Positions 33,811-46,374 of a stretch of DNA of 64,000 nucleotides are shown here, piece after piece. The stretch lies in the NCBI RefSeq assembly GCF_004664715.2, contig NC_051072.1, positions 29,223,994 to 29,287,993 on the forward strand. The letters run 5' to 3'. Each line of letters starts with the position of its first letter. The stretch's first letter is position 1. The stretch comes from Peromyscus leucopus. Taxonomy: Eukaryota; Chordata; Mammalia; Rodentia; Cricetidae. The notes beneath the pieces were generated by a model. It saw only the letters and a program-made list of their open reading frames with translations, made no database searches and had not been told where the DNA came from. The translations under genes and the position numbers were made by a program.

Positions 33811-33856
<46 letters not shown>
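33755..33856 (+). repeat. CA-rich minisatellite plus (TA)n in block B
   Basis: ACACAAACACACATGTATAC units followed by a pure TA run at about 33,816-33,856. Confidence 0.8.
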
Positions 33857-33859
<3 letters not shown>

Positions 33860-33989
33860 GCAAATCAGAAAAAGAGGGCATCACCATAGGGATACATAGA
33901 AGGGGATGGGGGAAGAGAGAAAGACAGGGAAAGAAAGCAATTAAATTCTAATTAAAAAATACAAATATTTTCAAAACCAATCTTTTTTA

Positions 33990-34070
33990 GCCAAACTTGA
34001 TGGCACACAGTTTTAATCTAAGGAACTTGGAAGCAGAGGCAGGAAGATCTGTGGGAGTTCAAGGGCACTC
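33990..34070 (+). mobile_element. B1 SINE, cut by a later B1
   Basis: Same element as 26,130, interrupted at 34,071 by an antisense B1. Confidence 0.6.
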
Positions 34071-34235
34071 TTTTTTTTTTTTTGGTTTTTCGAGACAGGG
34101 TTTCTCTGTGTAGTTTTGCGCCTTTTTCTGGAACTCACTTGGTAGCCCAGGCTGGCCTCAAACTCACAGAGATCCGCCTGGCTCTGCCTCCCGAGTGCTG
34201 GGATTAAAGGCGTGCGCCACCACCGCCCGGCTAAT
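34071..34235 (-). mobile_element. B1 SINE, young
   Basis: GGTTTTTCGAGACAGGGTTT ... GCGTGCGCCACCACCGCCCG; near-consensus cricetid subtype. Confidence 0.9.
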
Positions 34236-36439
34236 GCTGGGCACTCTTAAAAGACAGTGTGTTCACCAAGAGTCCACCCTTTGAATAAATGTTCATTCTT
34301 TAAATGAAGTGCTGTCCTCTTCCTAGAAGTCTGTCTTTTCATTATAGGCCGTTCTTCTTATTATAAGTCCGTTTCACGGGAGTTGGTCTTTTGAATGCTG
34401 TTTCCATATTTGAAGGAAAGCAGTTTCTGAGTGCCTCACACAATGGGCCTTTAATCAGGTTCCTCTGCTTGCACAGACATAGAGCTATCTTAACCAAAAC
34501 GTGATACTTCCTACAGTTTGTAAAACTGGAAAAAGTAAAAGGGTCAAAACTCTCCAAGGAGATGCCAGAAGTTTACAAATATTTTGTAATATTACAAATA
34601 ATTACAAAACATATATTTTGGAAATTGAGCTTCAAAAATCACTTTAAAATGAAAACCTTTTTTTTTAAAAAACTGGAAATGTGTCCTAAGGTAAAAGAAT
34701 CTCCCAAATAGGAACAAATGTAAGAACAGAACCAAAAGTTTAATTATGTCACCAAAAAGTCTATAAAATTTAAAACTTAAACCTGAGGGGTGTCTTCCAC
34801 ACTTACCTGAGACTAGCATTCAACATGTACACAAGAATTACTTAGTTTCTACAAGAATCAGGCTCCTGACAAAACTGGGTCTCCCATGAAATGAGATTCT
34901 GTTGGCATTTAAAAAGAGTCTGCGCAGTTCCCATTTGAAAGCTCAGTGCCAATGCCCTGCTGGGGGATGAGCCACCCAGGTTGGTGTTCAAGGAAGGACT
35001 GGAAGAGCCTGGCCTGTGTGTCACCAGAGACCTCCAGGTCGGGCTGCACGTGGAGTGTGGTTGCTGAGACAGAAGTAGACCTGAGTCAAGCTAACAGAGT
35101 ACCAGTGATCCCTGAACAGCTGTTGGTGCCACTGTCCCATTTCTGTTTTCCAGGGTAAGGATGGCTTCAGTCTGGAAGTGACATTCCTCTGGGCTGGAGA
35201 TGAAAGGCTCCTGGCTCCCAGCTGCACAAAGGCCCTGGGTTCCAGCCAGCAGGTGGTGCAACTCAGCGGCAGCAGAGCAGTGCCTTCTCAGGGTGAAGAC
35301 ATCTGTGTGCAAATGGCCCCTGCTGGCTCTTGGGCTGTGCCTGAGAGTTTTTCAGTTTTCTTAGCCTGGAGGATGCACTTTCTCTTTTCTGAAGGAAAGT
35401 GGTTTTCTGGTGAATGGAGCCCTCTGGACCCCAGAACAACTAGGAGGTCATCAGCGTGGACGTTTCTCCACTTGTCTGTGTGTTTTCAGCAGGGCGCTGG
35501 CTAAAGGGATGTGGAGGAACTGGATCCCAGATTCCGGGTGCCCACCCCACCCCCGCACTTCCCGGGGTGGCAACCCAGGTGCTGGGCTGCCAGGACAGAA
35601 CCTTGGTTAGTAACCCTCCCCAGCTCCACCCTCAGGGCTGAACTTTCTAGATGCTTCTACATCTGCTCTGCCCTAATCTGCCTTCAGTTTCATTTCTCAG
35701 CTGCTGATTGAGTCATCGATTCCATTTCCCGGGCAGCGTTTGCTTTCCATGTTTAGCAATAGAACAACTGAAACCATTTTCTCTAAATTTTCGGGTGGAA
35801 GGATGAGACATTGGGCAAACAAGGACTTGTCAAATGCTAGCATGATCTGCCTGCTCCTCCCTGGGCAGACTGTTGAAGGCAGAGGCTGCTGCTGCAGCAA
35901 ACTATGCCTCATCACACCCGAGCTCCTAAGAAAGCTCCGCTGTCCTAAACTTTGTAACACAGAAAAACTGAAACAGAGAATCTTCCGGAGATGGCGATTT
36001 ACCTCCCCTACTGTGATTGGGTTTGTGCGATGGAACTGAATTACTGCTCTGCCCAGCATGTTGATGTCCTGACCAGGGAAAACCTTCAGCCATGGCCTCT
36101 GCCTTGCTACCTGGATGTTAGAATTATCATGGGTGACAGCTGTGCCTGGACAACTGATTCTTGCCGAGTACAGAGCAATACTGACAGCTTGGCGCCTACC
36201 TTTGTCCTGGAAGCAAAAAATCAGCTGGCTGAATTCCCAGAGAATGACCCTGTGAAAGCATTAGGAAGGCTTTTACTCTAGCCCACACCTGGAACAGGAC
36301 CCCAGCCTGGTTTCCCACAGCAGTATGCCCAGACCTCTGTCTTGGGCATGTGTACATTGTGGTCTTGAAAGGACAAAGCAGATGCCATAACAGGCTGCTC
36401 AGTCTTTTTTCAGATTTCAGGCCTTAATTTCAGTTTCCT

Positions 36440-36945
36440 GAGACTTAAGCAAACAGTTTCTGGGAGGGCCGTGAACAAAAGACATAGTCCTTGCAGCAGC
36501 TCCCTTTCTGCACGTACTCTGACTACTGAGGTTCAGCCAGTTGTTTACTGTCTGTTACCCCTCACCATCTTAGAGCTACGTACATGGGTCAATGTGAACA
36601 TACAAGGCCAGCCAGCCCCCATGGCGGCTCAAGGACAAAGCCTGGCCTGCCCAAAATGATAACTGTAACCCCCAACCAGTAAAGTCAAATGTTACACATC
36701 CTCACCCAATCTTATGATGCAAAAGCTTGTACCTCCCTGTTTCATTTTTCCCTTTAAAAACCCCTCACCCGGAGAGCTCAGGCTGTCCTCCTTTACCTGG
36801 CTAGCCAGTGTGTTGGACTGGACCAACTCCAGGCTTGCTTGTTATCAATAAACCCCTGTGTGTTTGCGTCAGATATAGGCTCTTGGGTGGTCTTGCTTGG
36901 AGGGCTCAAGAGTGGCAGAAACAGTCTGTCTGGCACCAACAGTTG
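36440..36945 (+). mobile_element. Class I ERV-like LTR
   Basis: A GC/TATA-like segment (CCCTTTAAAAACCCCTCACC), AATAAACCCC, and a following GGTGGTCTTGCTTGGAGGGC have the U3-R-U5 layout of gammaretrovirus-like LTRs. The ends are not fixed and no internal genes follow. Confidence 0.5.
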
Positions 36946-37430
36946 GTAGAGAGTGCAGGCAGATGGTAAGTCTGCCGGAAAAGTCCTTAGCCCAGTGCCA
37001 TTTACAGAGCAGAGCTGGGTGTGATGGTGCAGACGGGTAACGCCAGCACTGTACTTTGACAAGACGGAAACTGGCTGCAAATTCTAGGCCTTCACTTCAG
37101 GACAGCAAGTATGAGGCCAGCGTTGGCCACCTAGACTGAATCTGTGGAAATTATCTTATGAGATTGCAATTCATGTGAAATCACAGAAGACCCAGGATAG
37201 TCAAACTGACCCTATAAAACAACAAACAAACCAAAGCACAACAATCCAGGTAAGGTCACCACACCTGATTTCTAAGAGTCTCATAGATCCATAGTGGGAG
37301 AAACAGCATTCAGTTCTATGACAACCAAATAATTGTACAGCTGGATCAGACCTGAGTTTCCATGAAGAAGCCCATGCCAAAACAAAACCAGTTTAGACCG
37401 AGATGCAGAAAATAAAATCCCCACTTCCCC
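36945..37430. other. Nothing recognised
   Basis: No frames or motifs of note; 36,960-37,160 resembles sequence near 28,130-28,500. Confidence 0.3.
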
Positions 37431-37433
37431 CAA

Positions 37434-37533
37434 ACAGGGTTTCTCTGTGTAGCTCTGACTCCCCTGAATCAGTCTGGCCTTGAATTTAGCTATTTGCTGC
37501 TGGGATTAAAGATATGAATCATCACCACCCAGC
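37434..37533 (-). mobile_element. B1 SINE, degenerate
   Basis: AACAGGGTTTCTCTGTGTAG ... TGGGATTAAAGATATGAATC. Confidence 0.6.
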
Positions 37534-37949
37534 AAAAAAATAAACTTTTGAGAACTGACAATAACTTCAACAAATGGTCCTTGGAAAACTGAATGGCCAC
37601 AAGTGAATGCAACTAGGTCCCTCTGTGTGTCACCCTGTAGGGACACCAGTTCACACACATCCATTTTTCCTGTGGAACCCAAAGCTCTAAGGATGGCTGA
37701 CAAAAACCCTCAGGACACCCTCATGGGTACACACTCCATGAACAGTCCTGCAGCTCTAAGGAGACAGGAACACCAATGGCAGGTGGGATGCCATGAAACT
37801 GGAAACCTTAGGTCCAGCAAAGGAAATGGTCACATGCCCACAGAATGGGAGAAACTCTTTGATAGCTTTTCATCTGGCAGAGGGATTAGTATCTAGAATA
37901 CACAAAAGACTCAGATTTAAAAAAAATCTTTTTAAAGAAACTCTTTGTC

Positions 37950-37950
<1 letters not shown>

Positions 37951-37988
<38 letters not shown>

Positions 37989-38168
37989 GTTTTTCGAGAC
38001 AGAGTTTCTCTGCGTAGCTTTGCGCCTTTCCTCGAGCTCACTTGGTAGCCCAGGCTGGCCTGGAACTCACAGAGATCCGCCTGGCTCTGCCTCCCGAGTG
38101 CTGGGATTAAAGGCGTGCGCCGCCGCCGCCGCCGCCGCCGCCGTCGCCGCCGCCGCCGCCGCCCGGCT
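37951..38168 (-). mobile_element. B1 SINE with CGC-triplet expansion
   Basis: Young B1 like 34,071, with a long T-tract at 37,951-37,987. The usual GCGCCACCACCGCCCGGC end is replaced by about 15 CGC triplets (38,118-38,163) with one interruption. Confidence 0.9.
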
Positions 38169-38169
38169 A

Positions 38170-38350
38170 TTTCTGATTTTTATATGTATTGGTGTTTTGC
38201 CTAAATGCTTGTCTGTATATGGAAGTCAGATGCCCTGGAACTGGAGTTATGGACAGTTGTGAGCTGTCATGTGTGTGCTAGGAACTGAACCCAGGTCCTC
38301 TGGAAAGGAAGCTGGTGCTCTTAACTACTGAACCATCCTTCCGGGCCCTA
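38170..38350 (-). mobile_element. B2/B3 SINE
   Basis: GAACTGAACCCAGGTCCTCT and CTCTTAACTACTGAACCATC are antisense B2/B3 words. Confidence 0.75.
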
Positions 38351-39569
38351 AAATTCAGAGCATGAAAAAGAGAACTCTGAATCACCGAAACAACAAAAGG
38401 CCTGGCAAAGTGAACATCCTGTCAGAGGTTGAATTATAAATGCCAGTCTACATGGGAGGAAGTGTTCGTCATTATTGGGCAGCTGAGGGAGGCACTCACA
38501 TTACCCTGAGATTCCATTTTATCCCAGTCAGAATGGTAATGGTGGTCATAGAGAAAGAAAAGGAGAACTAATGCTGGGGTGGAGGTGAGGAGGAGGTGTG
38601 GAAAACCAGGAGCCCTTGTAGACTGTAGGTGAGAATGTAAACTCCTGGGGTTACTGTAGGGGTTGGGTTGTAGGATCCTCACAGAAACTGAAGAGACCTC
38701 CATAGGTCCCATGTCTGCCCGTTCTTGGTATTTACCTCAAAGACTTCAAGTCAACATGCCAGAGATATACTTGCAAATCAGTGTTTCTTACAGCCCTGTT
38801 CACAACACCTGAGTGATGGAACCAACCTAGACATCCCATAAGGAGAGACAAGAGAAGAAAGTGAAGGAACCAACCTAGACATCCCATAAGGAGAGACAGG
38901 AGAAGAAAGCATGTTCTACAAACAGGATGGCATCAGTTTCATCCGTAGCTAAGGATGAAGTATGTGTCTTGCAGGAAGATGGATGAAACTGGAGGTAATC
39001 ACACTGAGAGAAAGAGTCAGGTCCTAGTGGAATTGGGGAGGTTTGCCAAAAAGGTTTCACCACCCCCCCCAAAAGCAGGAATTGTTATCCTACAGCAACA
39101 ACAACCAAAACAAAATACAACCATCTTTTTTCAATGACCAGTGGGGCTTGACATTGAGTCTGTTTCTTTTAGACATGAAAACCAATAACTGATCACCTGG
39201 AAACCAGCTGGAGTGTCCATCTTTGGAGAGCTGCAGAACATCTAGGCTTCCCAGATGTGGTGGTCTGCCCAGTGCACTCACCAACCCATTCACCCTGATT
39301 CAACTGATAGAGCCTCGACATGGGATGCTTTGTCATTACTTATAAATTCATTGTCACTTTCATTCATTTATTCATTCAATTCAAATTCTTTATTTTTTGG
39401 CTGTATGTTGGTTGCATGGGGTGAATTATATTCGTTTGTATAATTTTCTCTGAGACTGTTCCATCCTCCATGACCCAAGCTCTCTCCTTTGTCAAACCGC
39501 TCCAATCCCATTAGGACACTTTGTTCTCCACGATGTTTGTACAGCCTCCTTCATGTCTTCAGGACCTAC

Positions 39570-41570
39570 ACCGTTTCACTATTCTACCAGATGCAGGAGC
39601 CCCATGTGAGAGACATGCAGGAGGAGCCGCAGTCAGCCATGGAGCTTATGGAATGCCATCCACCAGATAGCAAAGCTCTGAAGAGTACATCCTGGAGAGA
39701 CACAGCCCACTGGGTGGGGATCGTCTCCTGGATGCCCCCAGCTTCTGCTGTGCCATCTCCTGCCCGCTGCTCTTGTGTTCTCACTGTTTTGACATGGTGT
39801 GATTCCTGGGTGAGGGAATCCCACTGCATCTTGTACAGTCTGATGGTCTGAGGGAAAATCCCACTCATCCTCAGACAAATTCCCTGCAGCAGATCATAAT
39901 GAAGGAAGTTTTTATAAGAGCAATGATGCTGAGTTGGATCAATGACTTAAATGAACTTCCTGAGTCGGCCTAAAAGACACAGGTAGTGAAGACCGTTAGT
40001 GAAGACGATGAGGTGAATCTTTAGGCTGCTCTTCCGATTGCTCCGATGAGAGACACAAAGGAGACATTAAACACCCTCCTTTCTGCAAGATGTGAGACTT
40101 GCTGAGGATAGAAAATGAGAACAAGGAAGTTTCATGCATTATAGACCCACAAATTCTACCTGTGGAAAAACAGGCTGATAATCAAAGAATGCAATTATAT
40201 CCCTGTACCCAAGGTTAGCTCTGTGTTCCTTGGTCATGTGGCCTACAAAATTAATTACAGGTTTCAGTATACACCTAAAAAAACCCCAATGTTTTGAAAT
40301 TTAAATTTAAATTAAATTTAAAAATTTAAATAACCCAATTGTGTGTACAGAAAAAATAAAAATAGATGGTTGGCTAGACTACTTGGTCGAAATTTTGTAG
40401 AGTGGAAAAAGGAGAGGAATCTGCTACCCTGAAACCGCAGACAGCTGCCTGCTGTAAAAGGGACTGGCTGAAATAGACTTGACTTGTTTAAATCTTTGTT
40501 AATCAATAACAAAAGAATCATTGCTTTGGGCTAAAGATGTTGTGGTCGGAAAATTAATACAAAGAAAAACTTCTAACTACTTGTGGACTTCTAAAAAATA
40601 TAATTTGTCATCATAATGTGATTTCTTTCTGTGTAAAGATTTTAACTTCTTTTTGGAAAATATATACCTGTGATTGTGAGGTGATCTCTTCTAAGGTGGG
40701 GCCCCAGACTGGGGTCCAGGTTCAGGTGTGTGCTCGAGTGAAAGCCTTCCTGGTGTTTCTACTTTGTCCTTCTTTGAAAACTAATGGGTGAGTTTTTTGC
40801 TTTATTCCAGAATGAAGTTAGGGGCCAAGCTGCAGAATTGATCTGCATTCTGAAAGAGTCAGGAGTCATCCTAGATAATTCTAACACCCTCTTAACAAGG
40901 CATGGCTGAAGGTTTTCGCAGGTCAAGACATCAACATGCTGGGGCTCTGAGGCTGTTCCTCCTCCATCAATGGAGCAGAGCCGTAATTTGGTTACAGAGC
41001 ACAAACTCAATCACAGTAGCAAGAGGTAAATAGCTACAATGTTGTAAATCGCCATCTCCGGAAGATTCTCTGTTTCAGTTTTTCTGTATTACAAAATTGA
41101 GGACAGCTGTGCTGGCTTAGGCGCTCGGGTATCATGAGGCATAGTTTGCTGCAGCAGCTGCCTCTGCCTTCTAATTGTTGTGCCCATGCCTTCAGACCCG
41201 GACAAGACCATTAGAGACACAGACTCACCAAACTGCAAAAGCAAGGCTTATTGGAGCAGTCCAAACCGCAGCAGGGACCTCATAGAGCACATTGACGCAG
41301 CGAGAAGCTAGAGGAGGCACATCTCCCTGAGGATGCACAGATTTTGAATGCGAAAATCACAAGGGTACCATATCAGGGGCGTTTCAGTTCGGGTACAATC
41401 CTGATTGGCTCCTGCCTAGGGACTTTCCAGAATTCTGCTGTTATCTCATGTCCAGTTTAAACCTGGTTATTTGTTAAGCCCTTTTTCCTGAGCTGTCTCC
41501 CAGTTGGGACATTCTGTGATGAATCATTTATCACCAGATAGCCAGATGACCGGCCGTTCCTGACATCCTG
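39570..41570. other. Unassigned, partly duplicated
   Basis: 40,760-41,180 is the inverted partner of the block B tail. 41,190-41,570 (AACTGCAAAAGCAAGGCTTA) may be an LTR fragment. No gene seen. Confidence 0.35.
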
Positions 41571-41572
41571 AC

Positions 41573-42075
41573 TGTGGTGGTAATCTAATTGTACTGAATT
41601 ATTATTTTGATTGTATGTTAATAAATAAAGTTGTCCGGGGGTCAGAGCTATTAGAGCCATAGCAAGAGTGTGGCGGTGGTGGCACACGCCTTTAATCCCA
41701 TAGATATCTGTGTGTTCAGGGTCAGAGCTATTAGAGCCATAGCAAGAGTGTGGCGGTGGTGGCACACGCCTTTAATCCCATAAGATCTCTGTGTGTTCAG
41801 GGATATAGTCAGCATTGGAGACATATGCCTTTAAGACCTAGGGGGCTGTACATTCAGACAGTGACGAGGCAGTCATGTGTTTGGGTTTACAACCAATGAG
41901 AAGGCAGAACAACATACTATAAAAAAACGAACCGACAGGAAGTAGGTCTTTTTTTCGCGAAGCTGGGACAGCAGGAGGAAGGGTGAGATTTTAGCTCTGA
42001 GCTCTGACCTCTCGGCTTTCTCTTTTACATTGTTTCTGTGTTTCTTATTTAATAAGACGGTTGGATACATCTACA
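41573..42075 (+). mobile_element. Cricetid-type solo LTR, target duplication CCTGAC
   Basis: TGTGGTGGTAATCTAATTG ... GGATACATCTACA with CCTGAC at 41,567-41,572 and 42,076-42,081. It carries the internal ~77-bp duplication (GGTCAGAGCTATTAGAGCCA twice). Confidence 0.85.
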
Positions 42076-43844
42076 CCTGACTTTGTACTTTCTGGTTCCA
42101 GGAATTTATGTCTGCAGTTCTGAGAACTCAGGCCTGTTTCAAACCGGGGTTAGGGGCTTGCTTAACATGGAGGTGCTTTCTTTCTTCATAACAGTCTACC
42201 CAGCGATAGGCAGGCAGATACTGCTAACTATTGACAAGTCCCTGTTTGTCAACGACCTCGACCACATCAAAAATGTCAGAGAAAAAGGTTTCAGCTGTCT
42301 TATTGCAAAAACCCAAAAGTAAACATTTCTGGGAAAAGGACAGTGTGACTCAGTCAGTATCTGAGAAAAGAAACTGGAGACAGGCCAGGGTGAGATGCAG
42401 AAGAGGACAGGGTTTCTGTGGATCACTGCAGAACAGACTGGGCTGAGCACCCGAGGTGCTGCCAGCAAATCAGGCCTACTACAGGCCTGGCAGGACCTGG
42501 ATTTCAGGACCGAGTTCCTCAGCAGCCCCTCTGCCAAGGCCAGCACCATGCTAAAAACACGCTGAGAAGTCTAGAGAGTGTCCCTAAGCTCTGATGTCCC
42601 CTGGCACCTGAAAACTGCTTTCCTTCAGCCAAGGAGAAGTGCAACTGCTCATCTAAGAAAACTGGATAAATCACAGACAAAGCCCAGGAGCCACTGGTGG
42701 TCATTTGCAGCAGAAATCTGCCCCACCCAGAGGTCCCTGGCCTGGCCTTGCTGCCCAGGCTTCTCACTACACAGCTGCCAGAAACCTGGAGCCTTTGGGT
42801 ACCTGGGGACCAGGAGCCTTTGATCTTCAGTCCTGATGACTGTCATTTCCAGACTGAAGCCATCCTTAGCAGGGAATACAGAAATGGGACAGTGGGACCA
42901 AGAGCAAGCCAAGAGCAACATCCTTGTACTCTGTCAGCCTGAATCAGGTCTCCTTCTGTCTCAGCAACCACACTCCAGTGCATCCCGACCTGGTGGACTC
43001 TGGTGCTCCACAGGCCAGGCTATTCCAGTCCTTCCTTGATCACCAGCCTGTGTGGCTCAATACCAGCTGGGCATCGGCATTAGATTGGAAAAACCGGCTG
43101 AGCTTTCAAATGGGAACTAGAGCATAGACTCAGCTTAAATGCCAAGAGATTCTCATCTATTTAGAGACCCAGTTTCTGACTCAGGAGCCCGATCCTTGTA
43201 GAAACTAAGTAATTCTTTTGGCGTAGACATAGAATGCTAGTCCTGGGTAAGTGTTGGAAAACCCACTCCACATTTAAGTTTTAAATTTTATAAATGGTTT
43301 TGTGAATGATTTGGTTCTGCCCTTATATTTGTTTCTCTTTGGGAGAATCCTTACCTTAGAAAAAATTTCCACTGAAAATAATTGTTTTTTACCTTAAAGT
43401 GATTTTGAAGCTCCATTACCAAAATATGTATGTATTGTAATTATAACTTCAGGCATCTCCTCGAATGGTTTTGCCCCCTTTGATTTTTTCTAGTTTCACA
43501 AACTTTAGAAAAGATTACATTTGGTTAAGATATCTCTATGTCAGTGCAAGCAGAGAAACCTGATTTAAAACTTGGTGTGTGAGGTATTCAGAAACTGCTT
43601 TCCTTCAATTTACATTCAAAAGACCAACTCTCATGAAATGGACTTTCACAAGAATGGCCTATAATGAAAAGATAGACTTTCTAGAAAGAGGACAGCACTT
43701 CATTTAAAGGATGAACATTTATTCAAAATGTCGAATCTTGGTGAACACACTGTCTTTTAAGACTGTCCCAGCAATTATTTAAAGAACTGACTTTAGTTAA
43801 AAGGCCACGTCAGTATATAAAAGACTGTGGTTTTATTTTTATGG

Positions 43845-43985
43845 TTTGAGAAAGTGTTTCTTTGCACAGCCCTGGATGTCCTGAAACTAACCACTTAGAC
43901 CAGGCCGGCCTTTAGCTCCCACAGATCCTCCTGCCTCTCATTCCAGATTGCTTGGATTAAAAGTGTGTGCCATCAAGCTTGGCTC
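43845..43985 (-). mobile_element. B1 SINE, degenerate
   Basis: GAGAAAGTGTTTCTTTGCAC ... TTGGATTAAAAGTGTGTGCC. Confidence 0.7.
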
Positions 43986-44325
43986 AAAAGATTGACCTAA
44001 GAATTTTATTGCTTTCTTTCCTTGTCTTTTTTCTCCCTCCATCCCCTTCTATGTATCCCTATGATAATGCCCTCTTTTTCTGTATTTGCTACATATATGT
44101 GTTATTTTTGTGTGGGTATCCATGTGTGCTGTGTGTATTACTAAATATATAAACACAACCTGATTAGTCTATACAGTGTCACTTGTGTGTATATGATTTC
44201 AAGGCTGAGGACTTGGCCTTGGATAACCATTGGGGCTCTTCCCTGGGGAAGCTGTTTCTCTTGAGTTCCTTGTTTTGTTTGTTGCTGCTGTTTAATTTCT
44301 TGCAGCTTGTTAGCTGTTGTTTGTT

Positions 44326-44465
44326 TTCTGAGACAGGTTTCTCTGTGTAGCCCTGGCTGCATTAGAACTTTCTCTGTAGACCATGCTGGCCTCAAAATCA
44401 AGAGATCAGCCTGTCCCTGCCTCCTGAGTGCAGGGATAAAAGGCATGCACCACCACTCCCAGACA
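44326..44465 (-). mobile_element. B1 SINE
   Basis: Paralogue of 471-623 (GAGACAGGTTTCTCTGTGTA). Confidence 0.85.
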
Positions 44466-44575
44466 CCCTCAGTGTTCCTTTCTTGGCTTTTTTTTTTTTA
44501 AGGTTGAGGCATCATTAATTTCCCACTTCCAGGTCAGCATGTCCATCCATGTTCTCCTTGTTCAGGTCCTCTGTG

Positions 44576-44997
44576 TGTAGATGTAACCAACCGTCTTATT
44601 AAAAAAGAAACACAGAACCAATGTAAAAGAGAAAGCCGAGAGGTCAGAGCTCAGAGCTAAAATCTCACCCTTCCTCCTGTGGTGGTCCTAGCTTCCCAAA
44701 AGAGAGCTATTTCCCTGTGTGTAAGTCGTTTCATAGTCATTCTGCCTTCTCATTGGTTGTAAACCCAAACACGTGACTGCCTCGTCACTGTCTGTATGTA
44801 CAGTCCCCCAGGTCTTAAAGGCATATGTCTCCAATGCTGGCTGTATCCCTGAACACACACAGAGATCTATGAGGTTAAAGGCGTGCGCCATCACTGCCAC
44901 ACTCTGTCTATGGCTCTAATAGCTCTGACCCCCAGGCAACTTTATTTATTAACATACAATCAAAATCACATTTCAGTACAATTAGAATACCACCACA
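44576..44997 (-). mobile_element. Cricetid-type solo LTR, target duplication TCTGTG
   Basis: TGTAGATGTAACC ... ATACCACCACA with TCTGTG at 44,570-44,575 and 44,998-45,003. The paralogous position at 722-727 is an uncut TCTGTG. Confidence 0.85.
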
Positions 44998-45439
44998 TCT
45001 GTGGGCAGCCATGTTGATGACTCTGCAGTGGGGTAGCAAATGATTGATTTTATGAGAAGGATCCTGTGTAATACAGGTGTTGAGGCATTTGTAAATTATC
45101 AACTCTTCATCCAAATACTCACATTTTTTTATGGAACAGGTCAAGTTTTTGTATAAAGGCTGGGAATTTTTTGTTTGTTTGTTTGTTTTTGGAGGATGGA
45201 CTCTACATTAAATAGATTGGCATTTTATCCAAGTGATGAACATTTTTGTACAGGTTAGTATTTGATCTCCCTTTGTTTTCTTATTGCTCTAACTAGAACT
45301 TCAAGTACTATATTGAATTAATATGGGGAAGAGTGAACAGCCTTGTTTTATTCCTGATTCCATTTTTGTACAGGTTAATATTTGTTTAAGGACTGACTTT
45401 AACTCCACGAAGTAGTGATTGACAAGCATGCTAATTAAG

Positions 45440-46370
45440 CCAACTAAAATTTTAAGCCCTTTTTTATTGATGGTCAGATAAACAGTAGTCTTGTGCCTCT
45501 GAAAAATCTCTGGGAACTCCAAGAGCTCAGTCCAGTACTTGGCTGTAGACATCTGCATCTGCTTCCATCTGTTACTGGATGAGGCGCTGATGACAATTAA
45601 GGTCAAAAGTCACCAATCTGATTACAGGAAAAGGCCAGTCCAGGCACCCTCTTCCTACTGCTTGGAGTCTTAGCTGGGATTATCCTGTGAACTCTTGGCA
45701 GTTTCCCTGGTACCGGATTTCTCCCTATCCCCTAAATGCCCACCCATCAAGACATCTCTTTCATTACTCTCTCCTCTGTCCAGGCCCCAACCCATCCAAC
45801 CCAATCCCTCATGTTCCCTCTCCCGGCCCACAGTTTACTCAAAAGATCTCTTCTGTTTCCCCTTCCCAGGGAAATCCATGTGTCCCTCTTTGGCCCACCT
45901 CCTTGTTACCAAGCCTGTCTGGGACTGTGAACTGTATCCTGGTTATCCTTTACATCTAATATCACTCATGAGTGAGTACATACCGTGTTTGTCTTTCTGG
46001 GTCTGGGTTACCTCACTCCCCAATACTGCAAGCCCCTCCTTGACATCAGTAGACAACTTTTCTCCACACATTTTACCAGCTACTCTCATGTGATAGGAAC
46101 AAAACAGTCTCATGGATCTGCCAAATCTAGTCTCCTCCAATGAGAGACTGGATATCTGTCATCCGGAGACTTGGTCATCCACTTGGTGTGGTTCTCTCCA
46201 GGTGCATGCATCTTTCTGCAGACCAGATGATGTCATTCTTCTTGGTGAAGGAAAATAATCCTTTCGTGTGTTCCCCACACACTCTTCACTCAATCTCTCT
46301 TTGCTGGATACTTTCCATGCTTATGTCCCTTAGCTTTTGTCAGCAGGGCTGCAAATGACATGATCCCCCT
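45440..46370 (-). mobile_element. L1 3'-end fragments
   Basis: Minus-strand match to the rodent L1 3' region (complement of GTCTTTCTGGGTCTGGGTTACCTCACTC). The nearby 45,270-45,370 is antisense to an ORF2 segment (complement of TAGAACTTCAAGTACTATATTG). Confidence 0.6.
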
Positions 46371-46374
46371 AGGA

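Larger units (their letters stand above)
33735..36260 (+). repeat. Block B, third copy of the block A sequence
   Basis: Direct repeat of 25,880-28,260 (AATTAAATTCTAATTAAAAA, CCCACTGTCCCATTTCTGT). Its tail 35,880-36,100 has an inverted partner at 40,905-41,180. Block A/B/C' hold a conserved antisense stretch (translated CHFQTEAIL ... NGTV), broken by stops; I do not recognise it. Confidence 0.6.
37540..39060 (+). mobile_element. Old L1 3' region, interrupted by SINEs
   Basis: CTGAGATTCCATTTTATCCC AGTCAGAATGG and GGAAGATGGATGAAACTGG are L1 ORF2/3' end words. It is interrupted by SINEs at 37,950-38,350 and contains a ~60-bp local duplication (GGAACCAACCTAGACATCCC) at 38,818-38,905. Confidence 0.55.

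Noticed and set aside
41873..42070. Short frames inside the cricetid-type LTRs
   Set aside because: They repeat in every LTR copy and derive from the element.
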